From positions 124,001 to 188,000 of the forward strand of contig NZ_FLLQ01000002.1 in assembly GCF_900088415.1 (NCBI RefSeq): a DNA stretch of 64,000 nt. The letters are read 5' to 3'. Of this stretch, positions 44,202-54,086 are shown piece after piece. The translations under genes were made by a program, and so were the position numbers. The notes under the pieces were generated by a model. It had not been told where the DNA came from and ran no database searches. It saw nothing but the letters and a program-made list of their open reading frames with translations. This stretch comes from Vibrio mediterranei (GTDB lineage Bacteria; Pseudomonadota; Gammaproteobacteria; Enterobacterales; Vibrionaceae). The first letter of the stretch is position 1. Every line of letters begins with the position of its first letter.

Positions 44202-44800
44202 ACAGCATTAGTATCAAAGTTATTCGCTGGCCGTTATCTCAATCGGCACGTGTGCTTAACCGATTAGGGATAACAGCCAATCAAACTACACTATTTGGCT
44301 TCGCTTTGGGTTGCCTTGCTTTTCCTGCTTTAGCGTTTGAGCATTATTCCATCGCCCTGATATTTATTTTGTTAAACCGAATTTGCGACGGTCTTGATGG
44401 CGCTCTAGCACGTATTCAAGGGATTTCAGATGCCGGAGGTTTTTTAGATATAAGCTTGGATTTCTTATTCTACTCACTGATACCGTTTGGTTTTGTTATT
44501 GCCAACCCTGAGCAGAATGCCATTGCTGGCGCTTTTTTGATTTTCTCTTTTATCGGCACAGGAACTAGCTTTTTGGCATTCGCTGTGATGGCAGGTAAAC
44601 GCGGTATTGAGAATCCAGTTTATCGTCATAAATCTTTGTACTATATGAGTGGCCTTACCGAAGGCACCGAGACCATTGGTTGCTTTGTTCTTTTATGCTT
44701 ATTACCTGAACATTTTGCTACCATTGCGTTCGTCTTCGGAGCTGCGTGCTGGTTTACAACGTTCACTCGCATTTATTCAGGGTTTCACACATTGCGATAA
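44195..44800 (+). CDS. ynjF: CDP-alcohol phosphatidyltransferase family protein, YnjF-like
   Basis: 201 residues from ATG 44195. The catalytic motif D-G-x2-A-R-x8-G-x3-D-x3-D is readable as CDGLDGALARIQGISDAGGFLD followed by ISLD, with four to six membrane helices. It transfers a phosphatidyl or similar group between CDP-linked and free alcohols in the inner membrane. It is the last gene of the ynjBCD unit, as in E. coli, but its substrate there is unknown too. Confidence 0.88.
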   Translation: MLDSISIKVIRWPLSQSARVLNRLGITANQTTLFGFALGCLAFPALAFEHYSIALIFILLNRICDGLDGALARIQGISDAGGFLDISLDFLFYSLIPFGFVIANPEQNAIAGAFLIFSFIGTGTSFLAFAVMAGKRGIENPVYRHKSLYYMSGLTEGTETIGCFVLLCLLPEHFATIAFVFGAACWFTTFTRIYSGFHTLR

Positions 44801-44885
44801 ACGCTACCGAAATCAAGTTAGAACCCACTTTTGTTGTGGTACATTCAGCATTAGTTGTTTCGGTTAATACGATGAAAGGATCGAT

Positions 44886-45233
44886 ATGTCTTCAGACTAC
44901 TTTGGAACCAGTGCAGCCTACGCACGAAAAGAGAGCGATTACCGTGAGAAAGCCCTTAAGCTTTATCCGTGGGTATGTGGAAGCTGCGCTAGGGAGTTTG
45001 TTTATTCAAACCTGAGAGAGCTAACGGTCCATCACAAAGATCATGACCACACGAATAACCCCGATGACGGAAGTAATTGGGAACTTCTATGTTTGTACTG
45101 CCATGATCATGAGCACTCAAAATATACTGAGCACGATTTATACGGTAGCGAAGTAAAACCAGGAGAAGATAACCATCAGGCCGCTACGCATAATCCGTTT
45201 GCAGACTTAGCAAATATGATGAAGAAAAAGTAA
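44886..45233 (+). CDS. yajD: HNH nuclease family protein YajD
   Basis: 115 residues. Zinc-finger-like CGSC (near residue 32) with a later CLYCHDHEH forms the structural site, and LTVHHKDHDHTNNPDDGSNWELLC is the HNH core (first His pair, Asn, last His). Typical YajD length. Small cytoplasmic HNH protein; nuclease activity is inferred from the fold only. Own transcription unit with a terminator. Confidence 0.92.
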   Translation: MSSDYFGTSAAYARKESDYREKALKLYPWVCGSCAREFVYSNLRELTVHHKDHDHTNNPDDGSNWELLCLYCHDHEHSKYTEHDLYGSEVKPGEDNHQAATHNPFADLANMMKKK

Positions 45234-45244
45234 ACGCGTTAAAC

Positions 45245-45276
45245 GAAAAACGTCAGGGCTTACCCTGACGTTTGTT
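45245..45276. terminator. Bidirectional terminator between yajD and dkgB
   Basis: Stem CGTCAGGG/CCCTGACG with a 4-nt loop, flanked by AAAAA on the left and TTTGTTT on the right, between convergent genes. Confidence 0.85.
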
Positions 45277-45291
45277 TCACCCAGTCGAAAC

Positions 45292-46098
45292 TTAGTCCCA
45301 CTCAGGAGCGAAGTCTGGATTGGCTAATCGATGACCTCTATCCAGTTTCGAAATACTCTCCATATCTTCATCGTCTAATTTAACGTGAACATACGCTAAA
45401 TTACTCTCGATATTCGTTTGCTTAGTCGATGATGGAATCGTCACAAATCCGCATTTAGCCATCCAAGCCAATACGATTTGAGCAGGCGTCGCTCGATGTT
45501 TTTCAGCAATATGTTTAATTGAACCATCTTTAAGTACATCCCCATACGCAAAAGGCATGTAACCAGTCACAATCATCTTGTGTTGACGGCAGTAATCCAC
45601 TACGCGTTGGTTCTGCAGGTATGGGTGCACTTCGACCTGATTGGTATAAAGCACATTGTCACCTAAGATCTCAATTGCTTTCTCCATTTGCGCAACAGTG
45701 AAATTAGACACGCCAATATGACGAGCGAGTCCATCGTCTTGAGCTTGCTTAAGTTGTTGCAAATACTCAGCCATTGGCACTGCTTCATCTTTAAGTGGCC
45801 AATGAATAAGAAGCAGATCCACATAGTTTACCTGAAGATCTTTCAAGCTCTCATGCAAACTAGGTAGAAAAGACGCTTTCCCTAGCTTATCCATCCAGAT
45901 TTTGGTCGTTACAAAAAGCTCCTGACGAGGAATTCCAGAATCCGCTATCGCTTGCCCCACTTCTTTTTCGTTGCCGTAAATTTGAGCGGTGTCGATGTGG
46001 CGATAGCCAGCATTCAAAGCCATTTCAACGGACTTATAAGCATCGTCGCCCTTTAAGCGAAAAGTACCGGCGCCAAGAGTTGGAATAGAAAGAGACAT
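45292..46098 (-). CDS. dkgB: Aldo/keto reductase, DkgB-like (2,5-diketo-D-gluconate reductase family)
   Basis: 268 residues from ATG 46098, with AAGGAG 6 nt upstream (an ATG nine codons earlier lacks one). AKR fold with catalytic Asp and Tyr in DTAQIYGNEKEVG (near residue 45), Lys in TTKIWMDKLG and His in LLIHWPLKD. Reduces small alpha-keto aldehydes such as methylglyoxal with NADPH in the cytoplasm; DkgB is the closest match in length and motif. Monocistronic. Confidence 0.88.
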   Translation of the reverse strand: MSLSIPTLGAGTFRLKGDDAYKSVEMALNAGYRHIDTAQIYGNEKEVGQAIADSGIPRQELFVTTKIWMDKLGKASFLPSLHESLKDLQVNYVDLLLIHWPLKDEAVPMAEYLQQLKQAQDDGLARHIGVSNFTVAQMEKAIEILGDNVLYTNQVEVHPYLQNQRVVDYCRQHKMIVTGYMPFAYGDVLKDGSIKHIAEKHRATPAQIVLAWMAKCGFVTIPSSTKQTNIESNLAYVHVKLDDEDMESISKLDRGHRLANPDFAPEWD

Positions 46099-46237
46099 AG
46101 CTTCTCCTTTGAGTTGGTTATGCATTTAATTACAGTACTAATTACAGTACTAATTACAAGGTACTACAAATAAAAAAGCAGAGTGTGCGCCAACTCTAAA
46201 ACTATATAGTTATAATATTATCGAAAATCTATTGGAA

Positions 46238-46271
46238 CAAAAAAAGCCTCGCAAACTGTGCGAGGCTTTTT
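46238..46271 (-). terminator. Terminator of the zwf-gnd unit
   Basis: Stem GCCTCGCA/TGCGAGGC with a 5-nt loop, A and T runs on both sides. It begins about 18 bp past the gnd stop on the minus strand. Confidence 0.9.
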
Positions 46272-46288
46272 GTTAGTTTAATAACGAA

Positions 46289-47737
46289 TTACACGTCGTA
46301 AGTCGTTGAAGCCGTGTTACCGCCTGTACCAGTCCAGTTTGTGTGGAAGAACTCACCACGTGGACGGTCAGTACGCTCATAAGTGTGAGCACCAAAGTAG
46401 TCACGTTGAGCTTGAAGCAGGTTAGCTGGTAAACGTGCTGTTGTGTAACCGTCTAGGAAAGATAGCGCTGAAATTGTACATGGCATTGGGATGCCCGCTT
46501 CTAGAGATTTCGCTGCTACTTTACGCCATGCCGCTAGGCTGCTTTGTAGGATGTTTTTGAAGTAATCATCTGAGCCTAGGAATGCGATATCTGGGTTCGC
46601 TTCGTAAGCATCACGAATATTACCTAGGAATGCAGAACGGATGATACAACCACCACGCCACATTAATGCTACGTTACCGTAGTTTAGATCCCAACCGTTC
46701 TCGTTTGACGCTTCACGCATTAGCATGAAACCTTGAGCGTAAGAGATGATCTTAGATGCAAGTAGTGCTTGGCGCAGTGCATCAACCCACTCTTGCTTAT
46801 CGCCTTCTACTGGAGTAATGGTCTTACCGAATAGAGATTCAGCTTCAACACGTTGGTCTTTAAGAGCTGATAGACAACGAGAGAATACAGACTCAGAGAT
46901 AAGCGTTAGAGGAATACCAAGGTCTAGTGCGTTGATACCTGTCCATTTACCCGTACCTTTTTGGCCCGCAGTATCAAGGATCTTCTCTACTAGTGGCTCA
47001 CCGTCTTCATCTTTGTAACCAAGAATATCAGCGGTGATTTCTACTAGGTAGCTGTCTAGTTCTGTCTTGTTCCAATCTGCAAATACAGCCTGCATTTCAT
47101 CTGCAGACATACCTAGACCGTCTTTCATGAACTGGTACGCTTCAGTAATCAACTGCATGTCGCCGTATTCGATGCCGTTGTGAACCATCTTAACGAAGTG
47201 ACCTGCACCATCGTTACCAACCCAGTCACAGCAAGGCTCGCCAGCATCAGTTTTCGCAGAGATACCTTGGAAGATAGGCTTAACTGCTTCCCAAGCTTCA
47301 ACTGCGCCGCCTGGCATGATTGAAGGTCCAAAACGAGCGCCTTCTTCACCACCAGAAACGCCAGTACCGATAAAGTGGATACCTTTTTCACGTAGCTCAG
47401 CAACGCGACGGTTTGTGTCTGGGTAGTTTGTGTTACCGCCATCAATGATGATGTCGCCTTTGTCTAGTAGTGGTACTAGCGCTTCGATGAACTTATCTAC
47501 AACATCACCAGCACGTACCATTAGCATCACTTTGCGTGGCGTTTCTAGCTTCTCAACGAGTTCTTCTAGCGAGTATGCACCAACAATGTTCGTGCCTTTT
47601 GCTGGACCTTCCAGAAACTCGTCAACTTTTGCAGCAGTACGGTTGTGAGCCACTACTTTAAAGCCGTGGTCATTCATGTTTAGGATAAGGTTCTGACCCA
47701 TTACCGCCAGACCAATTACACCAATATCACCTTTCAT
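46289..47737 (-). CDS. gnd: 6-phosphogluconate dehydrogenase (decarboxylating, NADP+)
   Basis: 482 residues from ATG 47737, chosen because the upstream ATGGAGAGAAC supplies GGAGAG as its ribosome-binding site. NADP-binding motif GLAVMGQNLILN at the start, GVSGGEEGARFGPSIMPGG (substrate loop) near 128, and KMVHNGIEYGDMQLI (catalytic Lys) near 184. Converts 6-phosphogluconate to ribulose 5-phosphate, the RibB substrate, in the oxidative pentose phosphate pathway. Downstream of zwf by 95 bp on the same strand, without pgl between them. Confidence 0.96.
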   Translation of the reverse strand: MKGDIGVIGLAVMGQNLILNMNDHGFKVVAHNRTAAKVDEFLEGPAKGTNIVGAYSLEELVEKLETPRKVMLMVRAGDVVDKFIEALVPLLDKGDIIIDGGNTNYPDTNRRVAELREKGIHFIGTGVSGGEEGARFGPSIMPGGAVEAWEAVKPIFQGISAKTDAGEPCCDWVGNDGAGHFVKMVHNGIEYGDMQLITEAYQFMKDGLGMSADEMQAVFADWNKTELDSYLVEITADILGYKDEDGEPLVEKILDTAGQKGTGKWTGINALDLGIPLTLISESVFSRCLSALKDQRVEAESLFGKTITPVEGDKQEWVDALRQALLASKIISYAQGFMLMREASNENGWDLNYGNVALMWRGGCIIRSAFLGNIRDAYEANPDIAFLGSDDYFKNILQSSLAAWRKVAAKSLEAGIPMPCTISALSFLDGYTTARLPANLLQAQRDYFGAHTYERTDRPRGEFFHTNWTGTGGNTASTTYDV

Positions 47738-47832
47738 TGTTCTCTCCATCAATTCGGCAACTTAACTTGCTGCTTTGAAATCTTTTCGTCGAGCCAAGTT
47801 GTGCAGCTCTCCTAGCTCGACATTATTTGTGA

Positions 47833-49335
47833 TTACAGTTCGCAGTAATCGGTATCAGTCAGGTTTTTACATGGGAAGCGCCACGCGCGACCATCATTAT
47901 GTAGTAGCTGATCTGACTCTTGTGGACCCCAAGTACCACACGCATAACCAAACAGGGATTGCGGATCTTGCTTGTAGTCCAGAATTGGTTGAACAAATTC
48001 CCAACATGCCTCAACTGCATCGCTACGTGCGAACAGCGTAGCATCACCATTAAGTGCATCAAGTAATAGACGCTCATAAGCTGTAAGCATCTGTGTCTCT
48101 TGCAGTGATGCGTAATGGAAATTCATTTTTACTTCTTTTGCATTGAAACCAGCACCTGGTTCTTTCAAACCAAAGCTCATTTGAATGCCCTCATCCGGTT
48201 GAATACGGATGATCAGCTTATTCTCTGGCGCATCTTTACCAAACACTGGGTGCGGCGTTTGTTTAAAGTGAATCACTACCTCTGTCACACGTGTCGGCAA
48301 TCGTTTACCTGTACGAACATAAAAAGGAACACCGTTCCAACGCCAGTTGTCGATAAACATTTTCAAGCCAACGTAAGTCTCTGTGCGAGAGTCGTCAGCA
48401 ACACCATGCTCGTTGCGATAGCCTGGTAGGAATTGACCACGTACGTTAGATTCCGTGTACTGCCCGAGTACAAGGTTGTTACGCAGGTCTTCATCAGAAA
48501 GAGGACGCAAACACTGCAGCACTTTAACTACTTCGTTACGAATAGCGTCAGCGTTAATTTGAGCTGGAGATTCCATACCGACCATTGCTAACACTTGCAA
48601 TAAGTGGTTTTGGAACATATCACGTACCGCGCCAGAGCCATCGTAGTAGCCACCGCGCTCTTCCACACCAAGGAACTCTGCACCTGTGATCTCAACATAG
48701 TCGACATACTGGTGATTCCAAAGCGGCTCGAACATGGCATTTGAGAAACGTAAAACCAATAGGTTCTGAACCGTTTCTTTACCCAGATAATGGTCGATAC
48801 GATAGATTTGATGCTCTTGGAAATGCTCGTGAATTTCTTTGTCCAATTGACGCGCAGACGCTAGGTCATAACCAAATGGTTTTTCGATGATCAAACGCTT
48901 CCAGCCATCAGCTTCATCATTGAGACCGTGAGCAGCAAGACTTGCAGGAATAATGCTATAAAGGCTTGGCGGTGTCGCCAAATAGAAAAGCGTATTGCGT
49001 TGCTCGAAACCATATTGGTTAGCAACATCATCAAGGCGGGTTGCCAGTTTCGCGTAGTCTTGAGTATCAGAAGTATCAATGGCTTGATAGTGAAGATGAT
49101 TACAGAAGGCTTCTAGTGTTTCAGGTTCTGTTTTTTCCATCTCCTGAAGGGAGTGTTTTAGCTTTTCTCGGTATGATTCGTCGCTGTATTGAGTGCGGCT
49201 TACACCAAGAATTGCGAAAGATTTAGGTAGCTGGTCGCTAGCATACAAATGGTAAAGTGCAGGGATCAACTTACGATAAGTAAGGTCGCCTGAAGCACCA
49301 AAAATCACGATGCTGCTGTTTTCAGGTATTACCAT
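47833..49335 (-). CDS. zwf: Glucose-6-phosphate 1-dehydrogenase
   Basis: 500 residues. NADP-binding [18 protein letters not shown] near residue 12 and the active-site [13 protein letters not shown] near 178. Oxidises glucose 6-phosphate to 6-phosphogluconolactone. First gene of the zwf-gnd unit; the usual Vibrio neighbour pgl is missing from the 95-bp space that separates zwf from gnd. Confidence 0.96.
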   Translation of the reverse strand: MVIPENSSIVIFGASGDLTYRKLIPALYHLYASDQLPKSFAILGVSRTQYSDESYREKLKHSLQEMEKTEPETLEAFCNHLHYQAIDTSDTQDYAKLATRLDDVANQYGFEQRNTLFYLATPPSLYSIIPASLAAHGLNDEADGWKRLIIEKPFGYDLASARQLDKEIHEHFQEHQIYRIDHYLGKETVQNLLVLRFSNAMFEPLWNHQYVDYVEITGAEFLGVEERGGYYDGSGAVRDMFQNHLLQVLAMVGMESPAQINADAIRNEVVKVLQCLRPLSDEDLRNNLVLGQYTESNVRGQFLPGYRNEHGVADDSRTETYVGLKMFIDNWRWNGVPFYVRTGKRLPTRVTEVVIHFKQTPHPVFGKDAPENKLIIRIQPDEGIQMSFGLKEPGAGFNAKEVKMNFHYASLQETQMLTAYERLLLDALNGDATLFARSDAVEACWEFVQPILDYKQDPQSLFGYACGTWGPQESDQLLHNDGRAWRFPCKNLTDTDYCEL

Positions 49336-49690
49336 CTTTTTTCCTTAGACAATGGGGGCAATTGTTTAGCGGACGCAATGTTAACAGCGTGCTAGAGAAA
49401 AAGAAAATAAGTTTTGCCTATAAGAAAGATAGGTAAATTCGTTGGATATATGACATCTGACCAGCCATATAATTTACCAACCCTATTTTAAGAAAACTAG
49501 CGCATATAAAGTTTCTTCTACCAGTCAATTATCGCAGAATCTTCTAGCTTGGTTACAAAATTGGACCACATAACTTCATTAGTTATGGCACAATCCAATA
49601 TAATGTAAACATAACGTTAAAAAATACGCTTTTGTTCTCGACATAATCGTCAACCAACACTCAAAGCGACCAATAGAAGAGAATGTGTGC
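49336..49690. other. Divergent promoter region of zwf and sdaA
   Basis: About 355 bp, AT-rich, with no supportable gene. It must hold the promoters of the minus-strand zwf-gnd unit and plus-strand sdaA. I saw no convincing operator. Confidence 0.6.
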
Positions 49691-51061
49691 ATGCTTTCAA
49701 TATTTGAGATTTACAAAATCGGGGTTGGCCCTTCCAGCTCCCATACCAATGGTCCAATGATCGCTGGGCATAGTTTCACTGAGTTAATCGCAGACCAACT
49801 GACTAAAGTGAACCGGATTCAAGTCGATCTCTACGGCTCCCTGTCGCTGACAGGCATCGGTCACCACACCGATCGTGCCACTATTTTAGGCTTATTGGGC
49901 AACAAACCCGACACTATTAAGATTTCGAGCGCAAACCAAGCGATGAGAAATGCTATCGAAGATGGCGTATTACCTCTCTCAGGCACTCACCATATTCCGT
50001 TTAACTACAAAACGGACATGCTGTTTCATGAAGACAATCTGCCTCTACATGAAAATGGCATGACCATCTCTGCGTTTGATAAACAAGGTGAGCGCATTGG
50101 CTTTGAGACTTACTATTCCATCGGCGGCGGCTTTATTGCCACAGAATATGAATTGCAAAACGGTAAAGACGAAGAAGACGTCAGTGTCGAATTCCCGTTT
50201 AGCAGCGCTGACGAAATGTTAGAGCTAGCAGAAGAACACGGCATGAGCCTCGGTGGTATGGTACTTCGCAATGAATTAGCGTTCAAAGATCTTGAAGACA
50301 TCAATGATAAAGCCGAGCAGATTTGGCGAGTCATGTTGCGTTGTATGGAGCGTGGTTTTGAAACTGAAGGTATCTTGGATGGCGGGCTAAACGTCACCCG
50401 TCGTGCTCCTAATCTACTGAAAAAGCTGGAAGCAAACGCCGCCATCGAAAATGATCCGATGGAAATTATGGATTGGATCAACTTATTTGCCTTTGCCGTA
50501 AGTGAAGAGAATGCGGCGGGCGGTCAAGTGGTCACCTCTCCGACAAACGGGGCTGCGGGGGTTATTCCAGCCGTATTAATGTACTACCATCGTTTTATTA
50601 AAGAGCTTGATACCAAACAGCTCAAAGACTTTTTAGCGGTTTCCGGAGCCATCGGTATCCTCTACAAAACCAACGCCTCCATTTCCGGTGCTGAAGTGGG
50701 CTGTCAAGGTGAGGTAGGCGTATCATCATCCATGGCAGCGGCTGGCCTAACCGCACTACGAGGTGGTAGTAACGAGCAAATGTGTATCGCAGCAGAGATT
50801 GCCATGGAGCACTCACTCGGTATGACCTGCGACCCTATCGGCGGTTTGGTTCAAGTCCCTTGTATCGAACGCAATGCCATGGGTGCAATGAAGGCAATCA
50901 ATGCTTCGCGCATGGCGCTTAAGCGAACCAGTAAGTGTCTCATCTCTTTAGATAAAGTCATCGATACTATGTATCAGACAGGCAAAGATATGAATAAGAA
51001 GTACCGTGAAACCTCGCAAGGTGGGTTGGCGCTAATTCATTTGGCTCCGCCTTGTGAATAA
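49691..51061 (+). CDS. sdaA: L-serine ammonia-lyase (iron-sulfur type)
   Basis: 456 residues from ATG 49691 (a GTG two codons earlier is possible); MLSIFEIYKIGVGPSSSHTNG matches the usual start. Fused alpha and beta domains as in E. coli SdaA: GPSSSHT near residue 15, TNGAAGVIPAV near 285, and Cys residues in GCQGEVGVSSSMAA and CDPIGGLVQVPCIERN that ligate the [4Fe-4S] cluster. Deaminates L-serine to pyruvate. Monocistronic with a strong terminator. Confidence 0.95.
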   Translation: MLSIFEIYKIGVGPSSSHTNGPMIAGHSFTELIADQLTKVNRIQVDLYGSLSLTGIGHHTDRATILGLLGNKPDTIKISSANQAMRNAIEDGVLPLSGTHHIPFNYKTDMLFHEDNLPLHENGMTISAFDKQGERIGFETYYSIGGGFIATEYELQNGKDEEDVSVEFPFSSADEMLELAEEHGMSLGGMVLRNELAFKDLEDINDKAEQIWRVMLRCMERGFETEGILDGGLNVTRRAPNLLKKLEANAAIENDPMEIMDWINLFAFAVSEENAAGGQVVTSPTNGAAGVIPAVLMYYHRFIKELDTKQLKDFLAVSGAIGILYKTNASISGAEVGCQGEVGVSSSMAAAGLTALRGGSNEQMCIAAEIAMEHSLGMTCDPIGGLVQVPCIERNAMGAMKAINASRMALKRTSKCLISLDKVIDTMYQTGKDMNKKYRETSQGGLALIHLAPPCE

Positions 51062-51080
51062 ATGTGCAAGTAAACAAATA

Positions 51081-51105
51081 AAGGCGACCAGAGGTCGCCT
51101 TTTTT
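51081..51105. terminator. Terminator between sdaA and the glycerol-type ABC operon
   Basis: Stem GGCGACC/GGTCGCC with a 3-nt loop and TTTTTT on the plus strand. The A-rich flank on the left lets it serve the minus-strand operon whose last stop is at 51125. Confidence 0.9.
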
Positions 51106-51124
51106 GAGGAACAACTTAACGAAA

Positions 51125-52843
51125 TTACTGCGCGATTAAGTCTTTGTAAGCGATAGTCTTGCCTTGAGGTTTCTCATTAGCAAGCTTAGCTTTAGGTGCA
51201 CCTGGTTGTGATAACCAATATTCTGGATCCTTCTTAGGATTCAGTTTTGGACCACAGTCACCCTGAGCGCCACTTCTTTCTAGACGCTTAAGCACTTTGT
51301 CTTGAGCTGCTGCTAGGCCGTCCAGAGCTTCTTGTGGTGTTTTTTCTCCACTTGCCGCTTCAGAAACATATTGCCACCATAGCTGTGCAAGTTTTGGATA
51401 GTCTGGCACGTTGGTACCAGTTGGGGTCCACTGTTTACGTGCATCACTGCGGTAGAACTCAACCAAACCACCCAGCTTAGGAGCCGCATCTGTCATCGCT
51501 TGAGAGTTAATGTCTGACTCACGAATTGGCGTCAAACCAACCAGTGTTTTCTTCAAGCTCACAGACTTAGACACGACAAACTGAGCATACAACCAAGCGG
51601 CTTGACGACGATCCACTGGCGTACTGTTTAGGAATGTCCACGAGCCCGCATCTTGATAACCAAGCTTCATGCCATCTTCCCAGTATGGGCCACGAGGTGA
51701 TGGAGCCATACGCCATTTCGGTGTGCCATCTTCATTAACCACAGGTAGCCCTGGCTTGGTCATGTCAGCAGTAAACGCGGTATACCAAAAGATCTGCTGC
51801 GCGATAGAACCTTGTGCGGGAACCGGACCTGCTTCGCCAAACGTCATCCCTTGGGCTTCAGGTGGCGCATATTGTTTTAGCCAATCCACATACTTGGTGG
51901 TCGCATACACCGCCGCTGGACCATTTGTCGCACCGCCGCGAGCCACATCGGAACCGACAGGGCTACAGCCTTCTACACGAATCCCCCACTCATCAACTGG
52001 TAAACCATTAGGAATCCCTTTATCACCCGCACCAGCCATGGAGAACCACGAGTCAGTGAAACGCCAACCTAGTGATGGATCTTTTTTGCCGTAGTCCATA
52101 TGACCGTAGACACGTTCGCCATCGATCATTTTCACCTTCTCACTAAAGAATTCTGCAATGTCTTCGTATGCAGACCAGTTAAGTGGCACTCCTAGCTCGT
52201 AACCGTATTCCTTCTTAAACTTGGTTTTAAGATCGTCGCGCTCAAACCAGTCTGCACGGAACCAATATAGGTTCGCAAACTGCTGATCTGGCAGCTGGTA
52301 AATCTTACCATCAGGACCTGTGGTAAAATCCAAGCCAATGAAGTCGGGAAGATCCAAATATGGGTTAGTCACACTCTTACCGTCACCTTCAATAAAGTCA
52401 GAGATTGGTACCACTTTTCCGTATCGAATGTGGGTACCGATCAAGTCTGAGTCATTGATATAGCCATCATAGATATTGCGACCTGTCTGCATTTGCGTTT
52501 GCAGCTTTTCTACCACGTCACCTTCTTGAATCAAATCGTGATTCACTTTGATGCCGGTTATCTCATAGAACGCTTTAGCAAGAACTTTTGCTTCATATTC
52601 GTGGGTAGTGATGGTTTCCGAAGCAACGTTGATTTCCATGCCTTTGAAAGGTTTGGCAGCATCAATAAACCACTGCATCTCTTTCGCTTGCTCATCAGCG
52701 GTCAACGTCGTCGGAGTGAACTCTTCACTCATCCACTTTTTAGCCGCGTCCATATCGGCAAACGCGTTTGGCGAGAGTGCTGCGAATGCAATAGACAAAG
52801 CAACGCAGCGGGTAAGATAAGACTTCTTCATATCCTTTTTCAT
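51125..52843 (-). CDS. glpV: Glycerol/polyol ABC transporter substrate-binding protein, GlpV-like
   Basis: 572 residues, long for a family-1 solute-binding protein but usual for the GlpV group. A Sec signal peptide ends ALSPNAFA-D. The mature N-terminus FTPTTLTADEQAKEMQWFIDAAKPFKG region and the fold resemble other type 1 binding proteins; conserved inner segments are LPDQQFANLYWFRADWF and AAWLYAQFVVSKSVSLKKTL. Last gene of a six-gene minus-strand operon whose order (two ATPases, two permeases, DUF2160, binding protein) is that of the rhizobial GlpSTPQV glycerol importer. Substrate assigned by synteny only. Confidence 0.85.
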   Translation of the reverse strand: MKKDMKKSYLTRCVALSIAFAALSPNAFADMDAAKKWMSEEFTPTTLTADEQAKEMQWFIDAAKPFKGMEINVASETITTHEYEAKVLAKAFYEITGIKVNHDLIQEGDVVEKLQTQMQTGRNIYDGYINDSDLIGTHIRYGKVVPISDFIEGDGKSVTNPYLDLPDFIGLDFTTGPDGKIYQLPDQQFANLYWFRADWFERDDLKTKFKKEYGYELGVPLNWSAYEDIAEFFSEKVKMIDGERVYGHMDYGKKDPSLGWRFTDSWFSMAGAGDKGIPNGLPVDEWGIRVEGCSPVGSDVARGGATNGPAAVYATTKYVDWLKQYAPPEAQGMTFGEAGPVPAQGSIAQQIFWYTAFTADMTKPGLPVVNEDGTPKWRMAPSPRGPYWEDGMKLGYQDAGSWTFLNSTPVDRRQAAWLYAQFVVSKSVSLKKTLVGLTPIRESDINSQAMTDAAPKLGGLVEFYRSDARKQWTPTGTNVPDYPKLAQLWWQYVSEAASGEKTPQEALDGLAAAQDKVLKRLERSGAQGDCGPKLNPKKDPEYWLSQPGAPKAKLANEKPQGKTIAYKDLIAQ

Positions 52844-52971
52844 TATTGTTTTACTCCAATTATGAGTGTTTTGTTTCGTACGTTATTAGTCACACCTAAG
52901 CGAGCCCTATGGCATTGAAGCCAAATACAACATGTTGAGCATGGTTAGGCACTTATCGGTGAAAGTTGTTA

Positions 52972-53244
52972 TTACCCCCATTTTAAAACGGTCAAAATCC
53001 AAACCGTGGAAATCGCAAACGGCACCCAAATAGAGAGCTCCGTTAGTCCCACAAACCCAAGGTGTATATAGGCTGAACTCAGCAAGCCAATAAACAGTCG
53101 GTCTCCCCGTGTTGTACTGATTGGGAGAAACCCTTTGCGCTCAATACATGGCGCTTTAATTTCAGCAATGGTCATCGTTAACAAAATCAGTGCGATGCCA
53201 ATAAAAAACAGTGCAGACGGAGTCGTCCATGCCATCCAAGCCAT
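52972..53244 (-). CDS. DUF2160 membrane protein of the glycerol-type ABC operon
   Basis: 90 residues from ATG 53244, preceded by AAGGAG 8 nt upstream; a longer frame to 53364 lies inside the permease gene. Begins MAWMAWTTPSALFFIGIALILL, then DRLFIGLLSSAYIHLGFVGL, three membrane helices in total. DUF2160 is found between the second permease and the binding protein in GlpSTPQV-type clusters (called glpU in some), where its role is unknown. Ends 128 bp before glpV. Confidence 0.85.
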   Translation of the reverse strand: MAWMAWTTPSALFFIGIALILLTMTIAEIKAPCIERKGFLPISTTRGDRLFIGLLSSAYIHLGFVGLTELSIWVPFAISTVWILTVLKWG

Positions 53245-53255
53245 AATGTGTCTCC

Positions 53256-54074
53256 TTAAACTCGACCCAGTGCAAAACCTTTCGCAACGTGGTTGCGAAC
53301 AAACCAAATGACAAGAATGCCCGGTACGATAGTCAGTACCCCAGCCGCAGCTAACACGCCCCAATCTATTCCCGAGGCACTGACGGTTCGCGTCATCACC
53401 GCAGAAATAGGCTTAGCATCAACTGATGTAAGTGTTCGAGCAAGCAGCAACTCAACCCAGCTGAACATGAAGCAGAAGAACGCCGTCACACCAATACCTG
53501 AGCGGATCATTGGCAGAAATATCTTCATAAAGAACTTTGGAAAGCTGTAACCATCGATATAGGCGGTTTCATCGATTTCCCTTGGAACACCTGACATAAA
53601 GCCTTCAAGGATCCATACCGCCAACGGCACGTTAAACAAGCAGTGAGCAAGCGCGACCGCAATATGGGTGTCGAACAGGCCTACTGATGAATACAACTGG
53701 AAGAACGGCAACAGAAATACTGCAGGCGGTGACATTCGGTTGGTCAGCAGCCAGAAAAACAAGTGTTTATCGCCGACAAATTTGTAGCGTGAAAAGGCGT
53801 ACGCTGCAGGCAGTGCCACTGCTAACGTAATACACATATTCATGACCACATAGATGATGGAATTGACGTATCCCATATACCAACTTGGGTCGGAGAAAAT
53901 GGTCTGATAGTTTTTAAATGTCCAGTTTTCTGGCCAGAAGCTTAGGCTTCCCAATATCTCTTGGTTTTCTTTAAACGACATATTGAGCAGCCAATAAATC
54001 GGCAGCATCAAGCAGATGATATAAAGTGCTAAGCCGACAATTTGGGTATAGCGTGTGTATTTTGACTTCGTCAT
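53256..54074 (-). CDS. glpQ: ABC transporter permease, GlpQ-like
   Basis: 272 residues, six membrane helices, MalG-type. The cytoplasmic coupling loop (EAA) is readable as EIDETAYIDGYSFPKFFMKIFLP near residue 165. Forms the membrane pore with the other permease (GlpP-like), whose gene ends 12 bp upstream. Confidence 0.9.
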   Translation of the reverse strand: MTKSKYTRYTQIVGLALYIICLMLPIYWLLNMSFKENQEILGSLSFWPENWTFKNYQTIFSDPSWYMGYVNSIIYVVMNMCITLAVALPAAYAFSRYKFVGDKHLFFWLLTNRMSPPAVFLLPFFQLYSSVGLFDTHIAVALAHCLFNVPLAVWILEGFMSGVPREIDETAYIDGYSFPKFFMKIFLPMIRSGIGVTAFFCFMFSWVELLLARTLTSVDAKPISAVMTRTVSASGIDWGVLAAAGVLTIVPGILVIWFVRNHVAKGFALGRV

Positions 54075-54086
54075 GGTTAAATCCCT

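Noticed and set aside
47738..47832. Remnant of pgl between zwf and gnd
   Set aside because: A short minus-strand frame (NNVELGELHNLARR...) is open in this gap, but the match to the end of a lactonase is too weak to call.
51669..52918. Two 141-codon plus-strand frames opposite glpV
   Set aside because: Both are antisense to the binding-protein gene, have no start signals, and read as low-complexity shadow translations.
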